This document shows, piece after piece, positions 27,212 through 37,200 of a DNA stretch of 64,000 nt (the stretch's first letter is position 1; each line of letters begins with the position of its first letter). Source of the stretch: Endozoicomonas sp. OPT23. Its GTDB lineage: Bacteria > Pseudomonadota > Gammaproteobacteria > Pseudomonadales > Endozoicomonadaceae. A model generated the notes under the pieces. That model searched no databases, was not told the DNA's origin, and was given only the letters and a program-made list of their open reading frames with translations. Both the position numbers and the translations under genes were made by a program. The stretch covers positions 186,001 through 250,000 of the forward strand of contig NZ_PPFD01000009.1 in NCBI RefSeq assembly GCF_009653635.1, in the 5' to 3' direction.

Positions 27212-27242
27212 AAAAAGAGAGACTAAAAAGCCTCTCTTTTAT
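27212..27242 (-). terminator. Rho-independent terminator of the HU-like gene
   Basis: On the minus strand AAAGAGAGGC and GTCTCTCTTT enclose a short T/A loop and are followed by a long T run. It lies 25 bases after the stop at 27267. Confidence 0.85.
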
Positions 27243-27266
27243 AGGGTGGGATTTTTGAGAAAAAAA

Positions 27267-27608
27267 TTAGGAGGTTGCGAATTCCTTCAGTTTTTTCAGA
27301 GGCCTGACCTTTACCTGAGTACTGGCAGGCTTGGCGGGCACATCCATAAGTTCACCGGGCTTGAATGGATTCGGAACACCCTTCCTGGCTTTGGTTGCCG
27401 GTTTTTTACGGGTGACGATTTTTAACAGACCGGGGAGAGTGAATTCACCACACCCTCTTTTTTTAAGGTGACGTTCAACCAGTTCGCTGAGTTCGTCCAT
27501 TACAGCCCCGACTTCTTTCCGGGTCAGCCCTGTGTTTTCGGAGATTTCCGAAACGATCTGGGTTTTGCTGTACTTATCCTTGATAGCTGCTGCTTTTTTA
27601 GCTGCCAT
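27267..27608 (-). CDS. HU/IHF-family DNA-binding protein, extended basic variant
   Basis: This 113-aa protein has the HU/IHF fold: a helical dimerisation half (SKTQIVSEISENTGLTRKEVGAVMDELSELVERHL) and a beta arm (GEFTLPGLLKIVTRKKPATKARKGVPNPFKPGELMDVPAKPAS). The arm tip carries the NPF proline that intercalates DNA, in place of the usual NPxT. A Lys/Ala-rich N-terminal extension and the C-terminal VKVRPLKKLKEF make it longer than HU (90 aa). It is expected to bend and compact DNA in the nucleoid. It is a single gene with its own terminator. Confidence 0.9.
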   Translation of the reverse strand: MAAKKAAAIKDKYSKTQIVSEISENTGLTRKEVGAVMDELSELVERHLKKRGCGEFTLPGLLKIVTRKKPATKARKGVPNPFKPGELMDVPAKPASTQVKVRPLKKLKEFATS

Positions 27609-28091
27609 GCTTAACGCTCCTGATGGTTATCCCTGTAGTATTTACTTCCGCGGTTGCGAATGCGATCTGCCACTACACCAGGCGGATTTAATGCTTCACA
27701 GGAGGCGAGCCCGGTACAACCGAACATCTACTTCCCTGACCTCACAGAGCCTGAAAAAACAGGCTTTTGAAACATCTGAAATCACTATAACAAGTGTATT
27801 TTTCCTATGCGAGCATTTTTTGAGCAATTACTGCATTTGCTGCAGCCCTTTATTTACAAGGCATAGATAGGATTTGAGATAGTTGCGCTATAGAGTTACA
27901 TTAGCGAATATATGGTGTTGGATTTCACTGTATGAGGAACATTACTCCCAATAACCTGTCACACAGTTGAGACTTTTATTTATTCAGCTGTGCCGTTTGT
28001 TTAATTGGTACATGGGTACAATGAACTTCCGATGTTCTGTGCGAGGATGGCCGGTATTTTTTCTTCGGCCTGCCAGCCTGTTTTTCACTAA
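27609..28091. other. 483-bp divergent region between HU-like gene and cold-shock fusion
   Basis: This contains both promoters. A terminator-like plus-strand hairpin (AGCCTG-A6-CAGGCT followed by TTTT) at 27748-27769 follows no recognisable gene. A TACAAT -10-like hexamer at 28017 and a GGCCG/CGGCC hairpin at about 28049-28070 would belong to a long leader of the cold-shock gene. I see no ORF of coding quality. Confidence 0.5.
27748..27769 (+). terminator. Orphan terminator-like hairpin
   Basis: A 6-bp GC-rich stem with an A6 loop is followed by four T, with no annotated plus-strand gene upstream. It could end a small RNA or a leader transcript starting in the HU promoter region. Confidence 0.4.
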
Positions 28092-28733
28092 ATGATAACA
28101 ACCAAAAGGACACTGTACTTGAAACATCTTAAATTACTTCACACGTTGACAGGGCTTCTGTCACTGGCCGCCCTGGCTGTTGAAGGGTCAATTCTGACTG
28201 TTTTCACTGGCGAAGCTGTTGCCATTTCAGCACACTCTATGCTGTTGCTGACGGCCGCGCTGGTCAACCTGCTGCTGGGCAGTTATCTGAGCCTTTACCA
28301 CTGCAACAAAGCCTACCTGCAAACGACAGGCAGCATTCTGCTAATCGCTGCTCCAGTACTCAGTGCCACCGTCGCTTTTGGTCAGCAACTCGAACTGGGA
28401 ATGGACCTGAATCAGCTGACCGTTATTTTGCTGGTTGCAGGCTCTCTGCTCCATGCGCTTTCCGGGCTTGGTGGTAGCAGCTATAGCGGCGAGCAGTATG
28501 ACGACTACTCCGACTCTGGCCGTGAAACAGGTACCGTTAAATGGTTCAACGTATCCAAAGGCTTCGGCTTTATTACCCGTGATAGCGGTGACGACGTGTT
28601 CGTTCATTACCGTGCCATTCGCGGCGAAGGTCATCGCACCCTGTCTGAAGGGCAGCGTGTCGAGTTTGTCGTTGTTGATAAAGATAAAGGTCTTCAGGCT
28701 GAAGATGTTATTGCCGCAGCACGTGGCCGATAA
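28092..28733 (+). CDS. Membrane protein with C-terminal cold-shock domain
   Basis: This 213-aa protein joins an N-terminal block of about four membrane helices (residues 14-32, 42-65, 78-97 and 106-124) to a complete cold-shock domain at 144-213. The domain shows RNP1 KGFGFITR and RNP2-like VFVHYRAI, preceded by GTVKWFN. CSDs bind single-stranded RNA/DNA and melt mRNA structure; here the domain would be held at the cytoplasmic face of the inner membrane. The start is ambiguous: ATG 28092 has no ribosome site, whereas an in-frame TTG at 28119 follows AAAGGA. A strong terminator follows. Confidence 0.85.
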   Translation: MITTKRTLYLKHLKLLHTLTGLLSLAALAVEGSILTVFTGEAVAISAHSMLLLTAALVNLLLGSYLSLYHCNKAYLQTTGSILLIAAPVLSATVAFGQQLELGMDLNQLTVILLVAGSLLHALSGLGGSSYSGEQYDDYSDSGRETGTVKWFNVSKGFGFITRDSGDDVFVHYRAIRGEGHRTLSEGQRVEFVVVDKDKGLQAEDVIAAARGR

Positions 28734-28757
28734 TGTAGAGCGTTAATCAGTCGTTAC

Positions 28758-28794
28758 AAAAACGGGACATGCATTTTTGCAGTCCCGTTTTTTT
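28758..28794 (+). terminator. Rho-independent terminator of the cold-shock fusion gene
   Basis: AAAACGGGAC and GTCCCGTTTT form a stem followed by an uninterrupted T run. Confidence 0.92.
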
Positions 28795-28842
28795 ATCCGC
28801 CCGTTTTAAGTGCGTAGACGCACGTAATCGAATATTAAACGA

Positions 28843-28871
28843 CTATATCCCCGCCGGTGGCGGGGATATAG
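28843..28871. repeat. Perfect 13-bp hairpin without T tract, 3' of slyX
   Basis: CTATATCCCCGCC, loop GGT, then GGCGGGGATATAG. It is very stable but lacks a T run on either strand. It may be a REP-like or RNA-stabilising element for the slyX transcript; a related hairpin is at 46218-46250. Confidence 0.6.
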
Positions 28872-28924
28872 CTTATAAATTCATATGTTCGGGTACTTAA
28901 TAGTCGGCTCTTAATCACCAGAGC

Positions 28925-29125
28925 CTAATAATGAGGAGGCGGCGCTTCATCCTGTCCACCTTCCGGAGCCGTAGACAGAGAAATCATCTGCTGCTTCAAT
29001 TGCTCCATTTCCCTTCTGAGTAAATCAATTTCCTGCTGCTGTCGTGTCACAACATCATTTAACTGACTGACCGTATCTTCCTGATAGGCCACCTGAGTTT
29101 GCAGCTCTATTAACTCATCACGCAT
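28925..29125 (-). CDS. slyX: SlyX-family protein
   Basis: This 66-aa protein is almost wholly one coiled coil (ELIELQTQVAYQEDTVSQLNDVVTRQQQEI) with the terminal PPPHY signature of SlyX. The start is taken at the ATG at 29125, nine bases after AGGAG; a TTG seven codons upstream is rejected. Function is unknown in the family. It follows the HIT-family gene by 34 bases in the same direction and is probably co-transcribed with it. Confidence 0.9.
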   Translation of the reverse strand: MRDELIELQTQVAYQEDTVSQLNDVVTRQQQEIDLLRREMEQLKQQMISLSTAPEGGQDEAPPPHY

Positions 29126-29159
29126 GGCTAAGGCTCCTGATATCAATCACGATTCTTTG

Positions 29160-29576
29160 TTACTCAAAACAGTCAAAGAGCGATTGCAGTTTCTTACGAA
29201 TCTCTTTTACTTCAGTTTTATCATACGGCTTCGCCGGCTTCTGCCCCCAAACCGGGTTTGGCCAGGCGACATCGTTTTCATATCTGACAATATGGTGAAT
29301 ATGCAGCTGACTGACAACATTGCCCAGTGCCGCAACGTTCATTTTATCCGCTTCAAACAGGTCACTCAGTGTACCGGCAAAAATGGAAGATTCGCAGGCC
29401 AATTGCAGCTGCTGTTCTTCATCCAGATGAAAAGCTTCAGTCACACCCGCAACTTTCGGTACCAGAATAAACCACGGGTACTGACTGTCGTTCATCAGCA
29501 GTACACGACACAGCGGCAGATCACCCAGATGGAAACAGTCGGCTTCCAGTCGGTCATCCAGTTTGAAATCACTCAT
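29160..29576 (-). CDS. HIT-family nucleotide-binding hydrolase
   Basis: The ATG at 29576, preceded by AAGGAG, gives a 138-aa protein. The histidine-triad region reads QLHIHHIVRYEND (H92, H94, H95), so the first two triad histidines are in place while the third position is isoleucine, as in a proteobacterial HIT subgroup. The N-terminal LCRVLLMNDSQYPWFILVPK segment is typical of HIT proteins that bind nucleotides. Substrate unknown; hydrolysis of a dinucleotide or nucleoside phosphoramidate is the family expectation. It is divergent from proS. Confidence 0.87.
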   Translation of the reverse strand: MSDFKLDDRLEADCFHLGDLPLCRVLLMNDSQYPWFILVPKVAGVTEAFHLDEEQQLQLACESSIFAGTLSDLFEADKMNVAALGNVVSQLHIHHIVRYENDVAWPNPVWGQKPAKPYDKTEVKEIRKKLQSLFDCFE

Positions 29577-29725
29577 AAGCACTCCTTGGACAGGTTGCAT
29601 TCAAAACCTTTTGGCGAGGCACTATATCCAAGTCCTGACGGCTTTGCGACCTGCCGATAGCAGCTATCCGTCATGAGTGATAAAATGCCCTTTTTTGCGT
29701 CTTCAGAAACCGGATTACAAAGCAC

Positions 29726-31441
29726 ATGCGTACCAGCAAATCCTTGATCTCAACCCTCAAGGAAACACCTTCCGATGCCGTTGTCATCAGCCACCAGCTG
29801 ATGCTGAGAGCCGGCATGATCCGTAAACTGGCTTCCGGTCTTTACACCTGGATGCCCATGGGTCTGCGCGTTCTCCAAAAAGTGGAAAACATCGTCCGCG
29901 AAGAGATGAACCGTTCCGGAGCTCTGGAAGTTCTGATGCCCGCAGTGCAGCCCGCTGAACTCTGGCAGGAGTCCGGTCGTTGGGAAGAATACGGCCCTGA
30001 ACTGCTTCGCATCAAGGATCGTCATCAGCGCGACTTCGTTATTGGCCCAACCCATGAAGAAGTCATCACTGACCTGATGCGCAACGAAGTGAGCAGCTAT
30101 AAACAGTTGCCTTTGAACATGTATCAGATTCAGACCAAGTTCCGTGACGAAATCCGTCCTCGTTTCGGCCTGATGCGTGGCCGTGAGTTCCTGATGAAAG
30201 ATGCCTACTCTTTCCACGCTACTCAGGAAAGCCTGTCTGCTGAATATCAGAACATGCACGACACCTACTTCCGTATTTTCAACCGTCTTGGTTTGAACTT
30301 CCGCGCAGTAGAAGCTGACACTGGTTCCATCGGTGGCAATGCTTCCCACGAAGTGCATGTACTGGCCGAGTCCGGTGAAGACGCTATCGCGTTCAGTACC
30401 GAAAGTGAATACGCCGCCAACATCGAAAAGGCAGAAGCTGTAGCGCCTGCTCAGGAACGTGCAGCTGCTACTGAAGAGAAGCGTCTGGTTGATACACCTG
30501 ACACCAAAACCATTGCCGCCCTGGTGAAAGGTTTTGATCTGGCCATTGAAAAGACCCTCAAAACCCTGATCGTTGCTGCAGACGAAGAAGCGGAAGCAGA
30601 CTTTGTTGCTCTACTGGTTCGTGGCGACCACGAACTGAATGAAATCAAGGCTGAGAAGCTGCCTGAAGTCGCGGCACCTCTTCGCATGGCTACCGAAGAA
30701 GAAATCCGTGAAGTTATGGGTGCTGGCCCTGGTTCTCTGGGCCCTGTAGACATCAAGATTCCTCTGATCGTCGATCATACCGTTGCAGTCATGTCCGACT
30801 TTGGCGCTGGCGCTAATATCGACGACAAACACTTCTTCGGCCTGAACTGGGATCGCGATGCGAAATTTGATCGTGCTGAAGACCTGCGCAACATTGTTGA
30901 AGGTGACCTGAGCCCATGCGGCCAAGGCACACTGGAAATTAAACGCGGCATCGAAGTCGGCCACATCTTCCAGCTGGGTACAAAGTATTCTGAAGCCCTG
31001 AACGCCACTGTTCTGAATGAGAACGGCAAGGCCGTGACCATGTTTATGGGTTGCTACGGTCTGGGCGTGTCCCGTGTGGTGGCTGCTGCCATTGAACAGA
31101 ACCATGACGACCGTGGCATTATCTGGCCAGAAAGCATTGCTCCTTTTCAGATCGCTATTGTCGGCCTGAAGATCGAGAAGTCTGAAGCTGTCCGTGAAGC
31201 CGCCGAAAATCTCTACAAGGAGCTGACCGAAGCTGGCTACGATGTACTGTTGGACGACCGTAAGGCCAGCCCTGGCGTTAAGTTTGCCGACATGGAACTG
31301 ATGGGTATTCCTCATCGCGTCACTTTAAGTGACCGCGGCCTGAAAGAAGGCATGGTGGAATACAAATACCGTAAAGCCGCTGACAGGGAAGACGTTGCCC
31401 TCAATGATATTGCAGACCTTCTTAAAGAGCGTCTGGCCTGA
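29726..31441 (+). CDS. proS: Prolyl-tRNA synthetase (bacterial type with editing domain)
   Basis: ProS charges tRNA-Pro. The 571-aa length equals the bacterial type (572 in E. coli). Class II motifs are visible: motif 1 around [15 protein letters not shown] with the following proline-rich segment, motif 2 in [29 protein letters not shown], and motif 3 in [16 protein letters not shown]. Between motifs 2 and 3 (about residues 225-405) lies the YbaK-like INS domain, which deacylates Ala-tRNA-Pro. The C-terminal anticodon domain starts near 475. Its 3' end overlaps the following transglycosylase gene. Confidence 0.98.
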   Translation: MRTSKSLISTLKETPSDAVVISHQLMLRAGMIRKLASGLYTWMPMGLRVLQKVENIVREEMNRSGALEVLMPAVQPAELWQESGRWEEYGPELLRIKDRHQRDFVIGPTHEEVITDLMRNEVSSYKQLPLNMYQIQTKFRDEIRPRFGLMRGREFLMKDAYSFHATQESLSAEYQNMHDTYFRIFNRLGLNFRAVEADTGSIGGNASHEVHVLAESGEDAIAFSTESEYAANIEKAEAVAPAQERAAATEEKRLVDTPDTKTIAALVKGFDLAIEKTLKTLIVAADEEAEADFVALLVRGDHELNEIKAEKLPEVAAPLRMATEEEIREVMGAGPGSLGPVDIKIPLIVDHTVAVMSDFGAGANIDDKHFFGLNWDRDAKFDRAEDLRNIVEGDLSPCGQGTLEIKRGIEVGHIFQLGTKYSEALNATVLNENGKAVTMFMGCYGLGVSRVVAAAIEQNHDDRGIIWPESIAPFQIAIVGLKIEKSEAVREAAENLYKELTEAGYDVLLDDRKASPGVKFADMELMGIPHRVTLSDRGLKEGMVEYKYRKAADREDVALNDIADLLKERLA

Positions 31442-32054
31442 TAACTCAGTCGATAACACTGACATCAGCAAAACCGGCAGTTCACTGGCAGGCTATCTCC
31501 TCAAAGGGATAGTTCTGCCAGCACTGCTGGCTTCCAGCTTCGCTACCGCTCAACCTAAACAGATCGATCTGGCTCTGAAAGAACAGCTGACGGATTCAGT
31601 CAATGCGGACAGTTTTATTGACCGCTTTGCTGCTGAAGTCTGGCTGGTCGATATGTCAGGACGACTTAAGTCTTTTATCCCCAATCGTGAAAAACGGCTG
31701 CGACTGTTAAGGCTGATCCACCGTGAAGCCATTCTAGCTGACCTGTCGCCGGAAATGGTTCTGGCTCTGATTCAAACCGAATCGTCCTTCAATCGCTTTG
31801 CTATCTCTTCTGCTGGCGCTCAGGGGTTGATGCAGGTAATGCCGTTCTGGAAAAACGTGATTGGCCGACCGGAAGATAACCTGACCGACGTTGCCACCAA
31901 CCTGCGCTATGGCAGCACGATTCTGAGTTACTATCTGGAAAAAGAAAAAGGCAATATGACCCGTGCTCTGGCTCGCTATAATGGCAGCCTTGGCAAGATC
32001 TGGTATCCGGAAAGGGTCTATAACAACTGGGATAAAAACTGGCGTAATGAGTAA
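31395..32054 (+). CDS. Lytic murein transglycosylase (SLT family)
   Basis: The SLT domain (about residues 105-215) carries the catalytic glutamate E129 in [11 protein letters not shown], followed by [12 protein letters not shown] and LARYNGS. These enzymes cleave peptidoglycan with formation of 1,6-anhydro-MurNAc. A hydrophobic export segment ([17 protein letters not shown]) sits at about 36-52, unusually far from the start. The TTG start at 31395 lies inside proS (47-base overlap) with AGGGAAG upstream; an ATG at 31404 is an alternative. Coupled translation with proS is likely. True start uncertain. Confidence 0.85.
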   Translation: MPSMILQTFLKSVWPDNSVDNTDISKTGSSLAGYLLKGIVLPALLASSFATAQPKQIDLALKEQLTDSVNADSFIDRFAAEVWLVDMSGRLKSFIPNREKRLRLLRLIHREAILADLSPEMVLALIQTESSFNRFAISSAGAQGLMQVMPFWKNVIGRPEDNLTDVATNLRYGSTILSYYLEKEKGNMTRALARYNGSLGKIWYPERVYNNWDKNWRNE

Positions 32055-32078
32055 CGCTGGAGTAATACAATAAGTGCA

Positions 32079-32107
32079 ACAGGCTGATGTTTTAAAATTC
32101 AGCCTGT
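32079..32107. terminator. Hairpin between convergent transglycosylase and acylphosphatase genes
   Basis: ACAGGCTGA and TCAGCCTGT form a 9-bp perfect stem whose 3' arm overlaps the acylphosphatase stop. There is no long T run, so it is at best a partial bidirectional terminator. Confidence 0.45.
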
Positions 32108-32371
32108 CGTAAACTCTGAAAATGCCTGATGAGATTCTTCAGAAACCTTTAGATCATCCACTCTGGCCAGCGGCGGTCCTTTCTTCAACCATTGCTGCAG
32201 ACTGTCCAAAGAAGCGACGTCACCACACATAAGCACTTCCACCCGGCCATCGGGCAGGTTCTTCGCCCAACCGGTAATACCCAGCTTTTTCGCCTGCTGT
32301 TGAGCCGAACCTCGAAACCAGACACCCTGAACCCTTCCGGTTACTAGCGCCCGTCGACACTGATTCGCCAT
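32099..32371 (-). CDS. Acylphosphatase
   Basis: This 90-aa enzyme hydrolyses acyl phosphates such as carbamoyl or acetyl phosphate. The phosphate loop GRVQGVWFRGSAQQQA contains the essential arginine, and the catalytic asparagine is in GWAKNLPDGRVEV. The length is that of the family. The ATG at 32371 shares one base with the stop of the thioredoxin-like gene (TGATG) behind an AGGAG site, so the two are translationally coupled; a GTG one codon earlier is also possible. Confidence 0.94.
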   Translation of the reverse strand: MANQCRRALVTGRVQGVWFRGSAQQQAKKLGITGWAKNLPDGRVEVLMCGDVASLDSLQQWLKKGPPLARVDDLKVSEESHQAFSEFTTG

Positions 32372-32865
32372 CACCCCTCTCCTTTCGCTTGCAGCTCCTG
32401 AATTTTACTGCTGATCGAGATTCTATCCTGCGGTCCTAATAAAGTATCCACCAGTTTACCTTCAGGGTTCAATAACAACGTTGCCGGCAAAGCTTTGGGA
32501 GCCTTGATCTCCAGCATTATCAGCGGAGAATCCGAGAGCACGGTGAACGCTATGTCCATTCGAGCCATTTTACTCTGCAGTTCCAGTCCCTGACTGCCAT
32601 CAAAGTCATAACCAATAACTCGAATCCTGCCATCTATATTCAATGCATTCAGTTCAGGAATTTCATCACGGCATGGCTCGCACCAGTCTGCCCAAATATT
32701 CAGAGCCGTCCAGCGACCATTAGAGTCTTTGAGATTTATGGCTTTTCCTTTGCTGTCATTTAAGTCAGCTTGTCCACCACAAGCAGTGAGAAATAGCACA
32801 GATAAAACCACCAGCAGAATCGATTTACAGGGTGCTTTGAAGGACAGCTTCATACAGGAGTTCAC
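32371..32865 (-). CDS. Thioredoxin-like (TlpA/ResA-type) lipoprotein
   Basis: This 164-aa protein has a lipoprotein signal (hydrophobic ILLVVLSVLFLTAC, lipid-modified C29) and a thioredoxin fold with active site WCEPC (C62, C65) and the cis-proline segment KALPATLLLNPEG. TlpA/ResA-type proteins reduce disulphides of periplasmic partners such as apocytochromes; the partner here is unknown. The start is GTG at 32865 or ATG at 32853, neither with a good ribosome site. It overlaps the acylphosphatase gene. Confidence 0.88.
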   Translation of the reverse strand: MNSCMKLSFKAPCKSILLVVLSVLFLTACGGQADLNDSKGKAINLKDSNGRWTALNIWADWCEPCRDEIPELNALNIDGRIRVIGYDFDGSQGLELQSKMARMDIAFTVLSDSPLIMLEIKAPKALPATLLLNPEGKLVDTLLGPQDRISISSKIQELQAKGEG

Positions 32866-32939
32866 CAGAGGAATGTTTGTTTTATTTTATACAGTATTCT
32901 TCACAGGGAAGTGATTATAAATCACTCCCCTGAAAACCG

Positions 32940-34124
32940 TTAAAAGGTAACTTCAACACTGGCAGCAACCCGCGCTGCTTTTTTTCTGGCCTGATCGGTA
33001 TTTTCATCCAATGCCAGACCTACGCCCAACCTGCGCTGACCGTTAATTTCCGGCTTGCCAAACAATTTCAGATCAGTATCCGGCTCAGTGATTGCTGCTT
33101 CCAGACCTGAATATTTCATAGTACTAGAACAACCTTCCGGTTTAATCACCGCTGAAGCGGCCGCACCAAACTGTCTGATATTGCTAACCGGCAATCCAAG
33201 AATGGCTCTGGCGTGCAGAGCGAATTCACTCAGATTCTGGGAAATCAGGGTTACCATACCAGTGTCGTGTGGACGGGGGGATACTTCGTTAAACAGCACC
33301 TGATCACCTTTGACAAACAGCTCTACGCCAAAGATACCAAAACCACCCAGAGCATCAGTAATGGCTTTTGCCACTCGTTGAGACTCTGCCAGCGCGGCGG
33401 CTGTCATCTGTTGTGGCTGCCAGGATTCTACATAGTCACCGCCTTCCTGGCGGTGGCCGATAGGTTCACAGAAATGAGTTCCCTGTCGTGTACGGCAGGT
33501 CAGTAAAGTGATTTCATAATCAAAGTCGACAAAGCCTTCGACGATCACTCGAGTTTTACCCGCACGACCACCTTCAACAGCATACTGCCATGAGCTGACA
33601 ATATCACTTTCAGATTTCATGACGCTCTGCCCTTTACCGGAAGAGCTCATAACAGGCTTAACAACACAGGGGAAGCCGGTTACTTCTGTGGCTGCTTTTA
33701 ATTCCGGCTCAGATTCGGCAAAACGAAAAGGCGACGTGGGCAGACCCAGCTCATCGGCCGCCAGCATACGAATACCTTCACGATCCATGGTCAGACGGGT
33801 TGCTCTAGCACAGGGAACGACAGTGATATCTGTTTCCTGTTCAATTTCAACCAGAACATCGGTAGCAATGGCTTCTATTTCAGGAATGATATAATCGGGG
33901 TTTTCAGCAGTTATCAGCTGTCGTAAGTCGTCAGCGTTAAGCATATCAATAACATGACTACGGTGAGCTACCTGCATGGCGGGAGCATTAGCATAGCGGT
34001 CAACAGCGACTACTTCGACTCCAAGCCTCTGGAGCTCAATCACCAGTTCTTTACCCAGCTCTCCCGAGCCTAACAGCAAGACTTTTGTTGCTGTTTCCGA
34101 CTCCGGTGTACCAATAACAACCAT
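32940..34124 (-). CDS. purT: PurT, formate-dependent GAR transformylase
   Basis: PurT makes formylglycinamide ribonucleotide from GAR, formate and ATP, independently of folate. I use the ATG at 34124 (394 aa; E. coli 392) with AGGAGAG nine bases upstream; open codons extend to 34163. The ATP-grasp architecture is visible: [20 protein letters not shown] at the N terminus, [17 protein letters not shown] (ATP loop), and [22 protein letters not shown] (metal-binding region). The folate-dependent isozyme PurN is encoded at 44806, so both routes exist here. Confidence 0.97.
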   Translation of the reverse strand: MVVIGTPESETATKVLLLGSGELGKELVIELQRLGVEVVAVDRYANAPAMQVAHRSHVIDMLNADDLRQLITAENPDYIIPEIEAIATDVLVEIEQETDITVVPCARATRLTMDREGIRMLAADELGLPTSPFRFAESEPELKAATEVTGFPCVVKPVMSSSGKGQSVMKSESDIVSSWQYAVEGGRAGKTRVIVEGFVDFDYEITLLTCRTRQGTHFCEPIGHRQEGGDYVESWQPQQMTAAALAESQRVAKAITDALGGFGIFGVELFVKGDQVLFNEVSPRPHDTGMVTLISQNLSEFALHARAILGLPVSNIRQFGAAASAVIKPEGCSSTMKYSGLEAAITEPDTDLKLFGKPEINGQRRLGVGLALDENTDQARKKAARVAASVEVTF

Positions 34125-34221
34125 TGAGATACTCTCCTGTTCCAAAGTGAGATGATCAGGCAATTATCTTACCTGATCATCTCACTCGTACGGGAGCAGT
34201 CAGTGATTTAGCTTATAAAAA

Positions 34222-37200
34222 CTAGGGCAATTCAACATCGCGAGGCTCAAAGGAGTCCATATACTGCTTTAAGTAACTTTCCAGAACATCAACTTGTGGC
34301 GAATACTTTGTACCTTTTCCCCTAAGCGCAAAAACTGCATCAGCCAGCTGGCCTTCAGTCATACCCGGAGCTGTACGACACTGCTTAAAAACAGCCAACA
34401 GGTTCTCGGTATGTTTGAATGATTTATACCTCTTATTCCCTGTCAGCCTGTAAAACCATTTTGGTCTGAACGTCTTACGAATAGTTGATAGCTGTGTTTT
34501 CAATTTCGAAGAAGGCTCTAAGCTAACGTCCTTTTTTAACACCGCTTCTGTGGCTGTTAGTCTTCCACTGGCATGTTCCGCTATTTCAAGGAACTTCGGA
34601 ATAATATTTGCTGCAGTATCAACAGCTATATCACCTGACTTAAGATGCCCCATCATAGTAGAGCAGGCATTTCTGACCTGAGTCGTTACTTCCTTCATGG
34701 GTAAACTATCCAGGGAATCAAACCCTGCTGGTAAACTGTTTCGTACTTTTGACGGCAAAGGATTTTTTATCAAAGCCTCCCTGAAGTGCTCACTGGCACT
34801 ACCGACTTTCCCCCTGGCCTTCTTCATCCTTCCAATACTTTTGGCTTCAGCCCTTGCTCGTGTAAGCCCTTTCCTGAAACGGTCATAATTTCCGGACAGG
34901 TCTCTAGCCTGCTCTTGCAATCGCGCCTGCGAACAGGGCATCCAGCAATATCCACCAGCCTTCTTGTCCATGACCATCAGATCCGATGGCTCTTTTCCTT
35001 GTAGAGTTTTAACAATCGTACCAGCTAGAGGAGCGCTACTATTCATCAAGCCGAAGCATTTTATATCAATATCTTGAGGGGTTTGAATGTGTGACTGGAT
35101 ATCTACCCTGATACCTGAAGGGTGCATCGAGACACTGACATCGGCGACACCTGTTAACTGAGCATTCAATTCTGCCGCAATCTTTTTACAGAATTCATTC
35201 TTCCCCCCAGCATGCTCTTTTACTGTCTTATGCTCGACACGTTCCTGAACGTAACTACGAATACCTTCGTCAAGCCTTTGATTAAAAATCTCAAAACGCT
35301 GCTCTTCCTCTCTATCTTTTCCATTCCTTACGGATGCCAGTTTCTGAATTCCTTCTAGGCCCTTCAATCCAGCTCTGACGTCTTCGATTTTCACATCTTT
35401 GGCAACAGCATCCAGCTGGTCACACACCCATTTCAGCTCATCACCCTCACTACGTTCCCATTCCTGAATGGCTGCGCCTACGGCTCTAATTTCCTCGAGA
35501 TTACTTGCCTGGTCAGTAAGAGTCTTAACCGTTTCAGCCCTCTGCAACGAATCGGAACTCAGTTTTAAATGAGCTTTCAAAGCCCTTATGGCACCGCCTG
35601 TATTTCCACGGCGCTCATGAAGTTCAACCAGCTGTTTCATCTGCGACGGAGGGATAGAACTTACCCCACCTCTCATTTGCGATAGCACGCGTCGAGTCAT
35701 CAGGTTTTTTAAGTGGTCAGACTGAGACGGTGGGGCAGGCAAAGTCCGCGAGAGCAGCTGCAGCATTTCTTTTGGTGGCTGACGATCGAACGCCTCCAAG
35801 GCAACCAGGGTCGTATCTGCTCTGGCGATTGCATCCAGAAACTCCTGATCTAACTCCAGACTGCTAATTTTTGCAGTATCACCTGCCAGCGTTGATAACC
35901 ATTCCTGGCATTCGCCAAGCGACTTCGCAGGCTCAACACCCACTGCTCCTGATTTGTCAGCGACCATAGCAAGAAACGGTCGAAGTCTATCGAACTGCTC
36001 TTTCCGCTCGATCATATGCTGGCCAAGAGCTTGCAAAGCATCGAGCTTTTCAGCTTTCCCTGGTGCCTGATTATAAGCTTCAAGAAAACCTCTCAGCTCA
36101 CTCTTTAAAGAAGAGGGTGCAAGAAAACTTTTTACTGCCTCAGCTTTCTCGGATTTTTTGACGGGAGTTGATGCAGCTACAGCCTGACTATCAGCAAATG
36201 CAACCGACATTTTTTTACCCGGTTCCCACTCAAGCACTCTTTCTACGACTTTTTTAAGTTCCATTACCGAGTGCATGGATGCTTCTGCTGTACCAGTAAC
36301 TCCTGCCCCAGCCTGTTTTTTGAAAACCTCCATCAGCTCTTTAAATTCTTTTATCAGTTTCACCGATTCTTCCATGAACCGCACATCATCTTCTGAAAGC
36401 TTTTCATAGCTGTAAAGTAGTCCGGAAGCTTCTAGCTGAATTGTCTCTATCAAGTGAATTGCTTTAGATACTGCGCGCTCACTGCCTTCATTTTTCAGAT
36501 TTTCAGCAACAGAACTGATAGTTGCTACGTGATTCTGCAACTTTTCTCGAAACTGTTCAGAGGTTATTTGCTTCGGTTCAGGGACTGATGATTTGACGGG
36601 CTCGGGTGGCGACTCAACTACTAGTTTTTCTGGAATACCTTGCTCTGTTTTCTGAGAATATACCTGTTTAAACCTGCCAAGCCTGCTCTTAAAATCATTT
36701 ACATGCTGCTTTATATCAGCCTCACTGGTTGACACCTCTATCGCCACTCCCAGCTTTAAGCTCTTCTGCAACTTTGCTTCCAGTCTATTCAACCTGTCCG
36801 CTGGTTGCTGAAGCTCAGCAAAGGCATCTCTTAACTCTTTTAGTTCTGTAGCACTAAAGCCGGATTCATTTTTAAGCCAGCTCAGCTGCTCATTGTAAGG
36901 TCTCAATATACTGAATATTCTCTTTCTCAGAGCGACTACTCGCTTGACATGCTGTTTACCCCGATCCTCATCTTTAATAAGACTGTCATCATGAGCATTT
37001 AAGAGAGCTTCCTGCTCAGTAGCTTTAACACTCCAGTCATGAAGAGCCTTTATTGAGTCCATCGACCTCAGAGCAGGCCCAGCAGCAGATTTCTTCAGTT
37101 GATTTTTTGTTGATGCCTGCGTCTCAACCTTTCGATCCTTCCCTCCTTTTCTAAAACGCCCTATAAAAGAGTTTACGAATCCAAGCTTGCTTCTAGGTTG

